Assembly: GCF_029168945.1 (NCBI RefSeq)
Contig: NC_083602.1
Span: 61,772,600-61,836,599 of the forward strand
Length of the DNA: 64,000 nucleotides
Source of the DNA: Cannabis sativa
Taxonomy: Eukaryota; Streptophyta; Magnoliopsida; Rosales; Cannabaceae
Direction: 5' to 3'
The translations under genes were made by a program, and so were the position numbers. The notes under the pieces were generated by a model. The model was given only the letters and a program-made list of their open reading frames with translations. It did no database searches and was not told the DNA's origin. Shown in pieces: positions 1 to 11,590 of this stretch. Within the stretch, counting starts at the first letter, position 1, and every line of letters begins with the position of its first letter.

Positions 1-1929
1 AACCTGAAAATATTTTTATTTTGCGAATAGCTTATATTATACCCACATGCTCTAAATATATCTCTGCAATTAATAAATTACACTTATTTATCTACTTATG
101 GCAAAATTTATAATTTATGCTAAAATACGTTAGCACGATCATAATCCTACTCATTACTCTCTAATTAACTCATAATATATAATAAATTCTAATTATTCAT
201 AATTAGATTTCCGGGCTATTATAAGTAAGGATTCAACAAAACCAAAGGTAATGCTCGAAGAAAGAGAGTCAAATATTTGAGAAGGAACGCCTGGATTATC
301 CATAAAAAGAATAGAACTTATCTTGGATTAGGTCAAGGAGGGTCGTAGCTCGGCCAAAATCAAGATGAATTATAAGTTAGACAGTTTTGAGAAAGATCAT
401 GTCTAAAACTATGCTGAGATAAGATTTAATCAAGTGATAACCGAGATACGATTACCTCAAATTCACTCAAAGTTAAGAGTAATTGTATTCACCATTATCT
501 AAGATAGACTAGTTTGATACCATGCCAAGATAAAACCTATCTAGTTATCAGCTGAGACACAAATACCTTAGAATTAACAGATGTCATATGTACCCCGACT
601 CAGGCAGAGATAAGTTATGTACCAGGACAGTCCCAAAAAAACCACGAACCAAGCTAAAGTCAAAGCCTGACTATGACTCGGCGTAATAAGTTTGGACACT
701 GCTGAGATAAGATAAAAATAGTATCAAGCCGAAATAAATCACATCCTAGACTCATATAAAACAAAACTAGGTTAAATAAAATAAAATTAATCCAAATAAA
801 GAAAATCATAACCTAAAAATTAATTATTAAAGAATTAATAACTCATAGGTACACATGTCAGTTACGTCATTAAAGAATGACAACGAAACTATGCATGCAA
901 ATAGCGTACAATATAAATGAAGCAAGAAGTTCACATAAAAGGTAAGAAGAAAGACTAGAATAAAGGAAGTACTAAAAACTCAAAGAGGAAAATCCCACCA
1001 AAAAATACTGATTGATTTTAATCAATAAGAGAAAAACCACCATTTTTGGTCAAAACAACTACACATTGATCAACCTGGAGAGATTTAAAAACTGGAAAGA
1101 ACAAGAATTAATTACAAAATAAAATAAAAAAGAAAGAGAAAAGTGAATTTACATATAAAACGTAAAAATTTAAATAAGATTTATGCTTAAACGTAAATTT
1201 AATTAAAATATATATAAATAGAATATTAAAATAAATAATGTAGAAATAGAACCTAAACTCATAAAAATTCTTATATCTGGTAATTTTTTTTTAAAAAAAA
1301 GTGATATAAAGCATTACACTTATTATATTTATATTTATGGATGACTATCAATGGTCACATTTTTATTGCAACTATCATAGTTATATATTCTTTTACCTAT
1401 AATAGCAGGTTACCAATAAATAAAAATTCTTTTTTTTTTAGAATTAATTAATTATAATTAACTATTTTCTTAAAATAATTAATTGAATATTTAACAAGAC
1501 CTCTTTTAGCAATTAATATTTATAAATATTTTTTATATAAATCTCTACAATAATTATTTTAATAGTTAAGCCATTTAATTATAATATTTACAATAAAACT
1601 TTATTTTTTTTTTATAAAAATTAGATTTCTTTTTACACAAATTATAATTCTCTTCTTGTATAATAAATTTTTAAATAATATTAAGTTATTTTTTTACAAC
1701 TAGAAGAATTAAGTATGAGGCCTCAAGTTAAAGCCTAAGTTGTATCTGATCAAATACCATTGGACTAGAGTAATAATTCTACCTACAATACTACACCGTT
1801 TTGTTCCTCAATCTTAAAACACTTTTAAACTTTTGGAAAAAAATTCTGGGCAATACTACACCATTAGTTTTCTTCTCCATAATCCATAACCTATAACACC
1901 TACAAACGACCTCACCCGAACCCGTACTA

Positions 1930-1932
<3 letters not shown>
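1..1932. other. AT-rich non-coding region
   Basis: No gene seen. The first 750 bases contain a loosely repeated phrase (gctgagataag, ccgagatac, gcagagataag and variants near 411, 449, 606 and 700), as in a decayed LTR, but I found no termini, primer site or coding trace. From about 1130 on it is low-complexity A/T. Confidence 0.6.

Positions 1933-2016
<84 letters not shown>
1933..2016. repeat. (CT)n microsatellite
   Basis: About 42 uninterrupted CT dinucleotides. The run ends one base before the TGTAATACC start of the Ty3-type LTR, so the retroelement sits right at its edge. The Arg-Glu peptide read from the other strand is only the repeat in translation. Confidence 0.97.
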
Positions 2017-2017
<1 letters not shown>

Positions 2018-2021
<4 letters not shown>

Positions 2022-4433
2022 ATACCAGGAATTAAGAAATGGATTAGCAAAACCCTAACTAGATAATTATGTATAATTGAGGAAATTATATTATTATATA
2101 ATTTAATATATGTGATTTTATATGAATTTTAATATATTAAAGACCCCGTTGGTGAGCCAGGGGCATTTTGGTAATTATGACTCGAGAAGGGTAAATTGTT
2201 GAGATTAAATTAATTACGTGCTTAATAGAACTATATTATTATATAGTATGTCTGTGCTGTCTTTTCAGGTGTGTTCTGACAGGTTAGCACGGTATAGTCA
2301 CACCCGGGAATTTCGGGCCGAACCGGGTTCGGGCCCGAAATGTAAATTGGATTGATTATTTGGCATTTTATTTGATGAATGATAATCTGAAATTTATTTG
2401 AAATTAATTGAGCATGAAATGACTTATTTACCCTTGTGAGGGTGTAGGTGTGAATAATAAGCCATGAGGGCATTTTGGTCATTTGACCCCTATTTACTAT
2501 GTTTGATTAAAATTGATTTTTGATGAAATGAAAAGCAATTTTCTAGTTTTGCTTTCCTCTTGGCCGACCCCCTCTCTCTCCCAAACCCTCTTGTTATTTC
2601 AAGTTGAATTTGAAGAAAATTGGTGTGAATTGGAGCTAATTTTTGGAGCTTGATTGTGGGGATTATTCTTGCTTAGTCTTGAGGTATTCTCTACAGTTTT
2701 TAATTGAGTCTAATTGATTTTCCTTGCTGAATTTTATGCTTTAATAGCATGTATAGTTGATGTGTTCTTGTGTATGCATGTTGTTAAGTTTGGTGTTTAA
2801 TCTTGGTGAAATTGCATGATTTAGTTGGGACTTATGTTTGTTGAGTTTGGAGTAAGATTTTAGGGTATTTTCTAGGTTGAAAATACATGTTTTATTTGGT
2901 CTTGAAATTTCTTTGGAAAATATTGGAAAGATGTTAGTTTGAAGCTCAAGTTTAGAGCTTGAAGTTTTGGAGTTTAAGGCATGATTTTAATTATTGTGCA
3001 ATCTGAAATTATGGGGTTTATTGTTGGATTTTGATGCATAATTATGTGTTTTAGACCCTATAATATTTGCTAGCTGCTATAAGTGGGTTAATTGTGAAAT
3101 TGGTTGTGAAAAGCAAGCTTGAGTTCATGGAACTCAAGCTTGGTGCTTTAATGGCACTTTTTGATTTTTAGTGCAATTGTTGGGTTTAAGTTGTGGAATA
3201 TGTTTATTATGACATATATTGATGCTCTGGAAAGTTTGGGAATGTTTGGGAATGATTTGAGTGAGTTTTGGGGGTTTAAAAATTGAGAAATTCCGTGTTC
3301 TCTGCCCAGACAACCGGAATTCCGGTTGGTTCATCCGGAATTCCGGTTGGAGTTCATCGGGAAATGCTGAAATTTGTTTTGGCCATAACTTTTGACTCGG
3401 GACTCCGTTTGGGACGTTCTTTATACCGTTGGAAAGCTCTTTTCGAGCTCTATGTGATTATTTGTATTTGAAATGCCATGAATTTATTTTATGAATGTGA
3501 AATCAGGGGTTAACCCTATTTGTGAAAATCCCGAATTGTGTGTGACTAGGATTATCGGCACCTGGTCAGGAGCACCCGGGGATTTGGAATCTCTACTATT
3601 GCGGGACAACAGGTAAGACAGTGATTAGCACGTAGAGTATGCGCAGTGGCGCTTATGTTGAGAATGATATGCATGAATGTTTAAGTAACCGGGATTAGGG
3701 TTATTACCTTAATAGGAACGGTCTAATAGCCTAGGGTTATTACCCTAGTGATATATGTGTATAAATGCCATGTCATGTTAATTGAAATGAGATTTAAGGA
3801 TTATGTGCTCAAGGCATAATCAGGTTGGACTCGGTACTCATAACCGAGATGAACCGCTTCTAAGGCCTTAATGTATTTAGACGTGTGAGAGTAACACGTG
3901 GGTCTACGTCACGTAGATTTAATTAGATGTGTGAGCGCAACACATAGGTCTACGCCACGTAGACATAAATGGGCATGATGAAATAATGATCAGGTCTGTG
4001 CTATACAGACATATGTGAATGAGCATAATATATTTGTTATGATTTATACTGTCTTGCTGGGCTTGGCTCACGGGTGCTCTACTGTGCAGGAAAGGGTAAG
4101 GCATTAGCTGATCAGCCATGAGTTTCAAGAGTAGGGCGAAGAATGTACATGTTCATGCCACTTCAGACCAAGCGGGTTATGGGTCTAACAGTGTTGACTT
4201 TTGTATTCGTTTTCTTGGCTTGGTAAATTTAGTAAGAAAGAACTTGTAATAAGTTTGTAAATATTTTTGGGATCCCAACTATTTTGAAAAGTTTTAAATA
4301 TATTACAAGTTTATTTTCAGTCTGTTTAATATAAAAGTTTAAATTCTGCGCTATTTTAATTAGTAATCCCGGTTAGGGGATTAGGGCTTTATAAGTATTT
4401 TGGGTAGCGTGCCTAATTATTTAGGGCGTTACA
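2018..4433 (+). repeat. 5' LTR of truncated Ty3-type element
   Basis: About 2.4 kb, starting TGTAATACC and ending GCGTTACA, so it has the TG...CA ends and a 5-base inverted terminus. The right end is fixed by the primer site just downstream. The left end is inferred from the typical LTR start. Two CCGGAATTCCGG palindromes lie near 3310-3350, as in the LTRs of A and B. No target duplication can be tested because the other end is missing. Confidence 0.8.
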
Positions 4434-4436
4434 ATT

Positions 4437-4448
4437 TGGTATCAGAGC
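4437..4448 (+). other. Primer binding site (tRNA-iMet type)
   Basis: TGGTATCAGAGC is the common plant retroelement site complementary to the 3' end of initiator tRNA-Met. It lies three bases (att) after the LTR, the same spacing as in element A. Confidence 0.92.
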
Positions 4449-4764
4449 GCCAAGGTTTTTAAACTTCCTGTAGACCGGCCGAGCATGTACATTCGTCGTC
4501 AGAGATAGGCTCGACTCATGGTGCAGTAAGTATTAAGAGTAAATACTTGACTGTATGTGTGATCATCTGTTTACCGCTTTCCATTTTAGGCAGTATGCAA
4601 GCATCTAGAGTATGTATGTGTTATGTGATGCCATGCTATAAATGCTATTTGTTTATGTAAATATGTATGAGGTAAATAGATGAGTTAGGGTTTAAGGCAA
4701 TAAGTGCGTAAGTGTGGTATTGGTGCTTAACTCGCTGGGGTTGTTGATTACAGGGGTACTAGTA

Positions 4765-5061
4765 ATGGACCCTCCCCAATCATCTAGACCACAGGGCGAG
4801 CAAGTAGAGCCCGGGGTTACCCAAACCGATCCACCAGCACTGCCTCCACCTCCGCAAAATCCGGGGGATAATGCGGGGGCCGTTAATGCTAATCCTCCTG
4901 CTGACTGGCAGCAGATGTTTCATGAAATGCGAAGTGTCATACTTCGTCAAGAGGAAGAGTTGCAACGTTTAAGGCAACAAGCTGCCCCAGTGAATCAAGG
5001 GCTACCACCAGCTCCTGTGCCAGTGGTGGGTAACCAAGGGTATATAATGCCGCACCGGGAC
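4765..5061 (+). pseudogene. gag: Ty3 gag, N-terminal fragment
   Basis: This start (MDPPQSSRPQG) was chosen over the upstream ATG at 4714 because it opens a composition typical of plant Ty3 Gag. The frame shows a proline-rich N-terminus, then a short charged helix (RQEEELQRLRQQ) very like the EEQDLEIQRLRQQ segment of element A Gag, then a proline/valine linker. It ends at an A-run after the residues MPHRDS, before the capsid core (the RFRKQxPPVF region) and the zinc knuckle. About 100 residues remain of an expected several hundred. It cannot make a working Gag. Confidence 0.8.
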
Positions 5062-6681
5062 TCAAAAAAAAAAAAATTCTTTTGCTCGTTAATATCTGGT
5101 TCCCCGTGTAGAAAAGAAAATAAACCTACACTTGATTATAATATCTAGATATCTGTTATGCATTAATATATTTCTAGAAGCCAGAAAAAAAAGTATGATA
5201 CTGACTTTTAAATATACTATCCTCCTCAACAAGCCAATGTTAATTTCTCAACAAGCGACAGCATGGAGCATTTGGTTTTCCTGTACAATATAAATGACAA
5301 TAATGAACAATATTCAATGTTTAGTTGAGGTAGACGTATTCCTTACAAAATAAGCTATCTATATTCATTATTTTAGCTTATCCCATTCCCAGTCCTTTTA
5401 TTTGTTCTTTTTTCCTTCACAATAATTACCATCTTTTTTTTTTTTTTTTAAGAATAATTAGCAACTTTAAATATACAACTGAACTGAAACTAATGAAAAA
5501 TATTCAAATGAGATTGACCATAACATATATTAATTGTGTTATTAATTAAACATATCTTTGGTGCGTGACAATATAAGAAAATACCAACATTTAACATATG
5601 CAGTAATAACAAAACAATATGTTCGTGTAGTTGGACCTTTAAAGTTTAAGACTATGTTTGGTTGAAGGAAAGAAAATTTGGATAGAGAAAGATTTGAAAA
5701 AGAATAGAAATTTTGAATAGATAAAAACATAAGAATAATTAAACATTTCGCCCTTAAATTTCGATACTACTTGATTCTACATCCTAAAATATAAGGCTTG
5801 TTAAAAATTCTGCCTCAACTTTTACATTTACAGATTCTTAATCCTATTAGGTTATGTCATACTTTTCTGTTTAAATGCTACCATGTCTTTATAAATTAGT
5901 AACTAAATTTGCATCCTAAACTTTAAAAACTATCATATGGCACCTCTTCAAAATAAAAATTAAAAAGATTCAACATTTTTTTTAGTAAATCTTAAAAAAA
6001 TAATTTAAATCTTGAAAAAAAAAATCATTTTGAATGATTAAAAAAATTAAAATTAATTAAGTGATTTAATAAATTAATTATTTTTTATTAAAAAAATCTA
6101 TTTAGATATAAAAAGTATATAAAAAATTCAAATTTTAAATTAACAAGAATAAGTTTGAGTTTGGTTTTTTCTCGAAAAATTTAAATTTGTTTAAGTAAAT
6201 ATAATATTTTTAATTTAAAATCAAGTTTTTTTGAAAAAAATATAATTTTATATTTTTATTGAATTTTTAAATGTTTTTTAATTTTATAAGATATGAATCT
6301 GTAAATATAAATACAAAATTAATTTTCTTTTTTACAAAATCTTAATTTGTTTAAACTATTTATTGGATTTTTAATAATTTAGTTTATTTTTTAAAATATG
6401 TGCTTATAAATAAAATTAAGTTTGAAAATATTTTTTTTAGAATAATTTAGCTTTTTTAAGTAAATTTAATATTTTTTTTATTAATTTATTCTTTTATCAG
6501 GTTTTTTAATAATTTTTAAAGAATTAATAAAAAAAAATTATATTTTTTAAAGTTAATTTTTTAATAAAAGTGGACAAAATTTAAAGGATAAAAATATTAA
6601 TTTTTAACGGTAAAAATTATGTATATTTTAAGGAAAATTTTATAAAATCATATATTTTATTAAAAATTAATATATATATAT
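5062..6681. other. AT-rich non-coding region
   Basis: No gene, RNA or complete element seen. It is mostly low-complexity A/T with many homopolymer runs. Confidence 0.6.
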
Positions 6682-6914
6682 AAGGACATAATTTTGTCCC
6701 GTGATTGTATTTTCACGGAATGTATTTCGTGATGTACGTCATCCGTTGGATGAGGGAGTTATTTGATATGAGGGCTGAGATTGATCTAGGGGTAATTAGT
6801 TTTTTTTTTTTTCTTTTGATTTAAGCGTTTATATATTACAATCATGCATAGCCTGAGACTCGAACCCAAGACCTCCAACACACACGCACCCTCACGGGAC
6901 AAAATCGTGTCCCT
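6682..6914. mobile_element. MITE, left copy of an inverted pair
   Basis: About 233 bp with terminal inverted repeats of about 20 bp (aggacataattttgtcccg at the left, cgggacaaaatcgtgtccct at the right). Inserted in a TA-rich stretch, so the target duplication is ambiguous. No coding capacity. Its left half matches the right half of the MITE at 6959-7188 in inverted orientation. The right part contains a tRNA-like B-box (minus strand, 6855-6867). Confidence 0.8.
6855..6867 (-). other. tRNA B-box-like motif inside MITE
   Basis: On the minus strand GGGTTCGAGTCTC matches the polymerase III B-box (GGTTCGANTCC) with one mismatch. No A-box or cloverleaf was found nearby, so this is not called a tRNA gene. 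It may be a tRNA or SINE scrap carried by the MITE. Confidence 0.3.
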
Positions 6915-6958
6915 ATATATATATTAAAGAAAAAGTGAGAAGAATGTATTCAAAGTTT

Positions 6959-7188
6959 AGGGACACGATTTTGTCCCGTGATGTACTTTCGCGGAATGTA
7001 TTCCGTGGTACATTAGATGGGTCTCAAGGTACATTAGATGATTGTCAGGGTACGTTACTATTTTTTAACCCTAATTACCTCTAGATCAACCTCAGCTCTC
7101 AGATCAAATAACTCTCTCATCTAACGGCTGCCGTACATTACGAAATACATTCCGTAAAAGTACAATCACAGGACAAAATCATATCCCT
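6959..7188. mobile_element. MITE, right copy of an inverted pair
   Basis: About 230 bp, starting agggacacgattttgtcccg and ending with its near inverse (ggacaaaatcatatccct). The flanks share caaagtt (6951-6957 and 7189-7195), consistent with a 7-8 bp target duplication. Same family as the MITE 45 bp to the left, opposite orientation. The transposase superfamily cannot be settled by eye. Confidence 0.82.
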
Positions 7189-7195
7189 CAAAGTT

Positions 7196-8702
7196 GAATA
7201 TCAAAATTATTAAACTAATTATTGTAAAAGATTGTGTTTTAATTATTTAAAGAAGATTTATGTAATTTGTTTCTTTTTTCTCCTCTTTTTCTCATGTTTG
7301 CATGATTTATTATTTAGATTTGGAGGAAAAACCTCATCCCTTCTTTACCCTGTCTAATCTAAACAAATGAAATGATTTAGGCGCGTTCTTCTCTATTTAT
7401 TATTCCCAATAAAAGCTCTCTTGCCAAACATAGTGTACAGTGGACCACCAAATCCAAAACCAATTCCAATAATTAAGCGAAAAATAATCTATAATAAAAA
7501 GAAAAGCATAAATTGTCTCAGCCGTAGATTTTAAAAAAAATAGAACTAAAATAAATAACAAACAAAAAGTAAATAGTATAATTTAAAATAAAGTGGGTTG
7601 AGCTCTCAATTATAATATACAACATTATATATAATGATGGTGGGTTTAATTTTAGGAATAATTACATAAAAAATTACATTTAAATAAAAAAAAAATTACG
7701 TTTACAGATTTAAATGTAAAAATTATATTTAATTTTTTACGTAAAAATACATTTATAGATTTTTTTTATATATATATTTTTACAATTTTTCATAAAATAA
7801 CAAGAAAACTACATAAAAGTAACATGAAAATAACATCTAAATAACATCAAAACAACAACAAAAAAACAATATACAGATAATAAAAAAATCAACAACAAAT
7901 TAACAAGAGTGTAACATAAAAAGACCTATTTTTTATAAATTAAATAATAAAAATCGTAAAAATATTTAAAATTCTGTGAAATCGTATTTTTGTAATTTTT
8001 TTTTTATTTTTATGTATTTGTGAAATAATTCCTTAATTTTTTTTTCTATAAATATTTAATTTTTTAAAATAAATAAATAAATGAAAATGGAGCTATAATC
8101 GAACAATCCTAATAAACGAGGTATAACAACTATAAAGGTAAATTATAATTTAAAATTTTTAAAATGACACTTCTACTAGATGAGCTAAATACCTCAATAT
8201 TTTAACTAATGTACATCTCTACATTTATAGCTAAAATTTATCTCTTAGCTAATCATTTATTATTATTACTATTATTATTATTGTTATTTTGTTTTCTTTC
8301 TGTTTCTTTTGCTTTATATTTATTAATAAATATTTAAAGAAATTAATAAATTATATTCAAAAATATAAGATTAAAATTATGTAGAGAAAATAATAGAGTA
8401 GATGATATATGATGTTATGCAAAAGTTTGATGTAAAATAAAAAAATTAAAATTTTATTAAGATATTTTAAAACTAGAATAAAAAATTTGACAAGAGTGCT
8501 ATGTGTGAGAGCACTGAACACTTCTAAAAGCTTCTCTATTTTATCATTTAAAATATATTATTAAAATTTTAATTTCTCTACTTTATATAACACAATTTTA
8601 CACTAGATATACATCAATTTTTTTAAAATACATCACTAAATCCTTATTGTTTTAAAATTTTAATATATTATATTCATGTCAAATATATAATATTGATATA
8701 TA
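7196..8702. other. AT-rich non-coding region
   Basis: No gene seen. Around 8150-8260 and 8500-8640 there are phrases such as 'tttatagctaaaattt' that recur near 29360-29500 and 36000-36360, possibly scraps of one old MITE family. Confidence 0.5.
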
Positions 8703-9710
8703 CATATTGTAGGAAATTTAAGATAGAAATTTACTATCTTGACCCTACACCAACAAAACAAACAAATCAGAATTTAAGGTCAATTTCGACCTTTCCCTGT
8801 TCACTTTGACTTTTCAAAGTTAACCCCAAAACGACCCCGTTTTGTCTTTGAACAAAACCTAGGAATGGATCGAGAACCTTCTCATTTCCTTCCTTTCTCT
8901 CTGAAATGCTAGAAACCCTAGCAGAGAGATTCTCAAAGAGAAACTCGAAGCCAAACCCTAGAAACCCAGAAATCCCAAACACAAACCCAGCAAAAAGATC
9001 AGATCTACAATGATCTGATCTTTACACCCTTACACACACAAAAACAGAAAGATCTAAGTTAGAAAACACCAGATTTTTCCCGAAGTTCACCAATAAAATT
9101 GGCTACGTCTCCGTTTGAGCTGCTCCTCAAATATGAGAGCTCGATTCCACTATATCAAGTCGATCTGAAGTACAATCATGGAGATTCCAAGTCACAGGTA
9201 ACTTTTGACTGGTAATCTCAAGTTTAATACAAGTGTTTATGTGTTTAATCTGTGTTTAATAGATCTAACCCTCTGTTGTTTTTCTTGCATGTACGATGTA
9301 ACACCCTAACTACCTTAGGCGTATTACGTGCTTTTTAAACATGCTGTGCAGCTCGTTGCTAATCAACGAGGTTTATGGAAAAACGTGATTAATTAAAATT
9401 TTGCTTTTTAATTAAACTTATAAAATAATAATACAAAAGACTCGGGATCCCGATAATAAAATCATTTACAAAAAGATTTAACTGTTTAACTGATATACAA
9501 AATAAGAGTCGTCTAACGACCAGTTACAAAAATCAGCCTCGCTGTCCCGATGATCGTACGCTCCAGGCCTAACCGCCCCGACATGTACAACCTTCAAAAG
9601 CTCGCTCACGGTCCATCAGCTCTAGCCTTGCCTTTACCTACACATCAATGTAGAACTGTGAGTCGACAGACTCAGTAAGAAAAGCATAATAATACTCATA
9701 CATAAATATA

Positions 9711-9800
9711 ACTGTCGTGTCCAACACGATACTGAGTCCCGCTACTGCCATGTCCAACATGGTACTGAGCCACTACTGCCATGTCCAACATGGTACTGAG
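9711..9800. repeat. LTR minisatellite 1 (catgtccaacatg units)
   Basis: Three units of about 30-37 bp, each with a small hairpin (cgtgtccaacacg or catgtccaacatg) followed by gtactgag. Equivalent arrays are at 16741-16830 and 48610-48695. Confidence 0.8.
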
Positions 9801-9841
9801 TTCTGAACGTTCATAGGGACGGTACTATTGACACGTAACAA

Positions 9842-10077
9842 CCTGATCGGTCGAACCGGTCATACTCCGGCTGCTGGTCATACTCCAGCCTGTACCGACG
9901 TGTTACAATATCCTCCTGATCGGTCGAACCGGTCATACTCCGGCTGCTGGTCATACTCCAGCCTGTACCGACGGGATACGTCAATAGCACGGAACCACCA
10001 ACCAAGTGTCAGCCTGATCGGTCAAACCGGTCATACTCCATTCTTGGTCATACTCCGGCTGTCTTACCGACGTGACA
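9842..10077. repeat. LTR minisatellite 2 (gatcggtcgaaccggtc units)
   Basis: Three units starting at 9842, 9915 and 10013, built from ctgatcggtcgaaccggtc and a shorter subrepeat ctggtcatactcc. The subrepeat number differs between the three LTR copies in the window (16872-17103 and 48740-48953), so it is unstable. Confidence 0.8.
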
Positions 10078-11574
10078 GGGTTGGATGGTTCGAAGCCAAC
10101 ATACATATCTAATGTAATCTAACAGGCTTCCTACATGCACGCTAAACATGTAATCTACATATGCATACTGTTATACTAATCTTACCTGGATTCCGAATTC
10201 AGGTGTGCCGGTCAACCTGACTGGAACTGAAGCTGAGCGGCGGATTACTGGCTCCTAAACCATAAAAATCACAACACTATAAGTGACACGCTAAATCACT
10301 TCCCGGGGACTAAAACTAGGAACTAAAAGTTTCCCTATCGATAAAAAGCATGGCAATACCCCCTAAAACATAAAAACGAGGAAAACTAGGGTCCCTGAAT
10401 TTTCCCCAACCGGTAGACCGGTTGCCCAACCGGAATTCCGGTTCTGGAAAATTCCGGATGCACAACCGGAATTCCGGTTCCTCGCAGGCAGCAAACCCAA
10501 ATTTTCATAACTTGCACATTTCAACCCCAAATCACCTCAAACTTCCCAGACCTGTTCTATACCTTCCCTAGAACATATCCAAGGCATCAAAACAACCCAA
10601 AAACCTCAAACATGAAAAATGCCATTGGAGCTCAAGCTTTGAGTTCTAAACTCAAACTTGAGCAAAACCACCTAATCATGCATTTCACTAGCTTAATTCT
10701 ACTTAATCAAGCTTATCTAAGCCTCAGAAAACAATTAACAACAACAACAATAACTCAGAAACAGATTCACTATATTTTCTTCCAAAAATCACATTTTTGC
10801 ATAGAAAATTCAAAGCTTTAAACAACCTAACTAACATGCTTCAAAACAGCTCAATTAACATCAATTAAACATGATTTAAACCTCAGAAATCAACAATCAA
10901 ACACAGCAATTACAACAGCCACAAAAAGCATGCATTTACTCAACTTTTCACCATTTTCTTCAAGAAAATAAAGGAGGAACATTAAGAAACACCTACCACA
11001 AACAAGAGTTCCAAAGTTTTGATGAATCTAGCTTGAATTTTGATGAAAAAAACCCAGCCTTTGAACCACATGCACCCAGCCGAAAATGAGAAGGAAAAGA
11101 GAGAGGTTTTTCCTATTTTCTAAGTTTGTGATTTTTTGATAAAAAGGGAAAATGAAATAAACTAACATGCATTATTCATTTCAGCCAAGTTTTTAAATAA
11201 AATAACATTTATTTTTCAAATAAACAAGTTACTAAAAGACAAAAAGTCATTGGGGCAAAAAGACCATTTTGCCCCTCCATACTAAAATCACATAAAAATC
11301 ATACTAGAGGGGTATTTTTGGGAAATTCTAAATTCCCGGCCATTCCCGACATTCCCAATGTCTAAAACCCGTCCCCAAATTACTAACATACTAAGTTGTG
11401 ATTTCTACTGAGCCAAACGCCGAGTTCCAAAATACCGGGCACCGGAATTACAAAATATGCAAGCTACTGAATAACATAAATAACAGTATAATAAATTATT
11501 TAAATAGCTATAAATAATTTCATAATTAATCATAAACAACTGATAATTTCCAAATTAACTAAGCGGGCTTTACA

Positions 11575-11590
11575 ACTATCCCCCCCTTAA
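11575..11590 (-). other. Polypurine tract of element A
   Basis: On the minus strand AAGGGGGGGATAGT runs into the 3' LTR. It primes plus-strand DNA synthesis. The pol stop codon TAG lies inside it, one base from the LTR. Element B has the same arrangement at 60238-60252. Confidence 0.85.

Larger units (their letters stand above)
2018..5061 (+). mobile_element. Truncated Ty3-type LTR retrotransposon
   Basis: Seen: one long LTR (2018-4433), a tRNA-Met-type primer binding site three bases after it, a leader, and the first part of a gag gene. The element stops near 5061, at a run of A residues inside gag, and unrelated AT-rich DNA follows. No protease, reverse transcriptase, integrase or second LTR is present in the next 3.6 kb. 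The layout (TGTAA...TTACA termini, att spacer, TGGTATCAGAGC) matches Ty3 elements A and B on the other strand, but the LTR sequence is a different family. The 3' part was lost by deletion or never inserted. Confidence 0.85.
9297..11574 (-). repeat. 3' LTR of element A
   Basis: 2.28 kb; lower end TGTAACACC and upper end GGGCTTTACA, giving TG...CA ends in both readings. It matches the interrupted 5' LTR and the 3' LTR of element B along its length. It contains two hairpin-rich minisatellites (9711-9800 and 9842-10077) and CCGGAATTCCGG palindromes. Confidence 0.93.

Noticed and set aside
1856..2050. Minus-strand frame of repeated Arg-Glu
   Set aside because: It is only the CT microsatellite in translation.
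6849..6871. tRNA gene
   Set aside because: Only a B-box-like stretch; no cloverleaf, A-box or acceptor stem.
8767..8982. 71-codon minus-strand frame
   Set aside because: It lies within the solo LTR, with no recognisable domain.
8996..9022. Hairpin agatcagatc...gatctgatct as a terminator
   Set aside because: Plant nuclear context, short AT-poor hairpin within a solo LTR; no reason to assign a function.
9841..10077. CRISPR-like array
   Set aside because: Units are imperfect and contiguous, sit in an LTR that recurs four times, and this is a plant genome.
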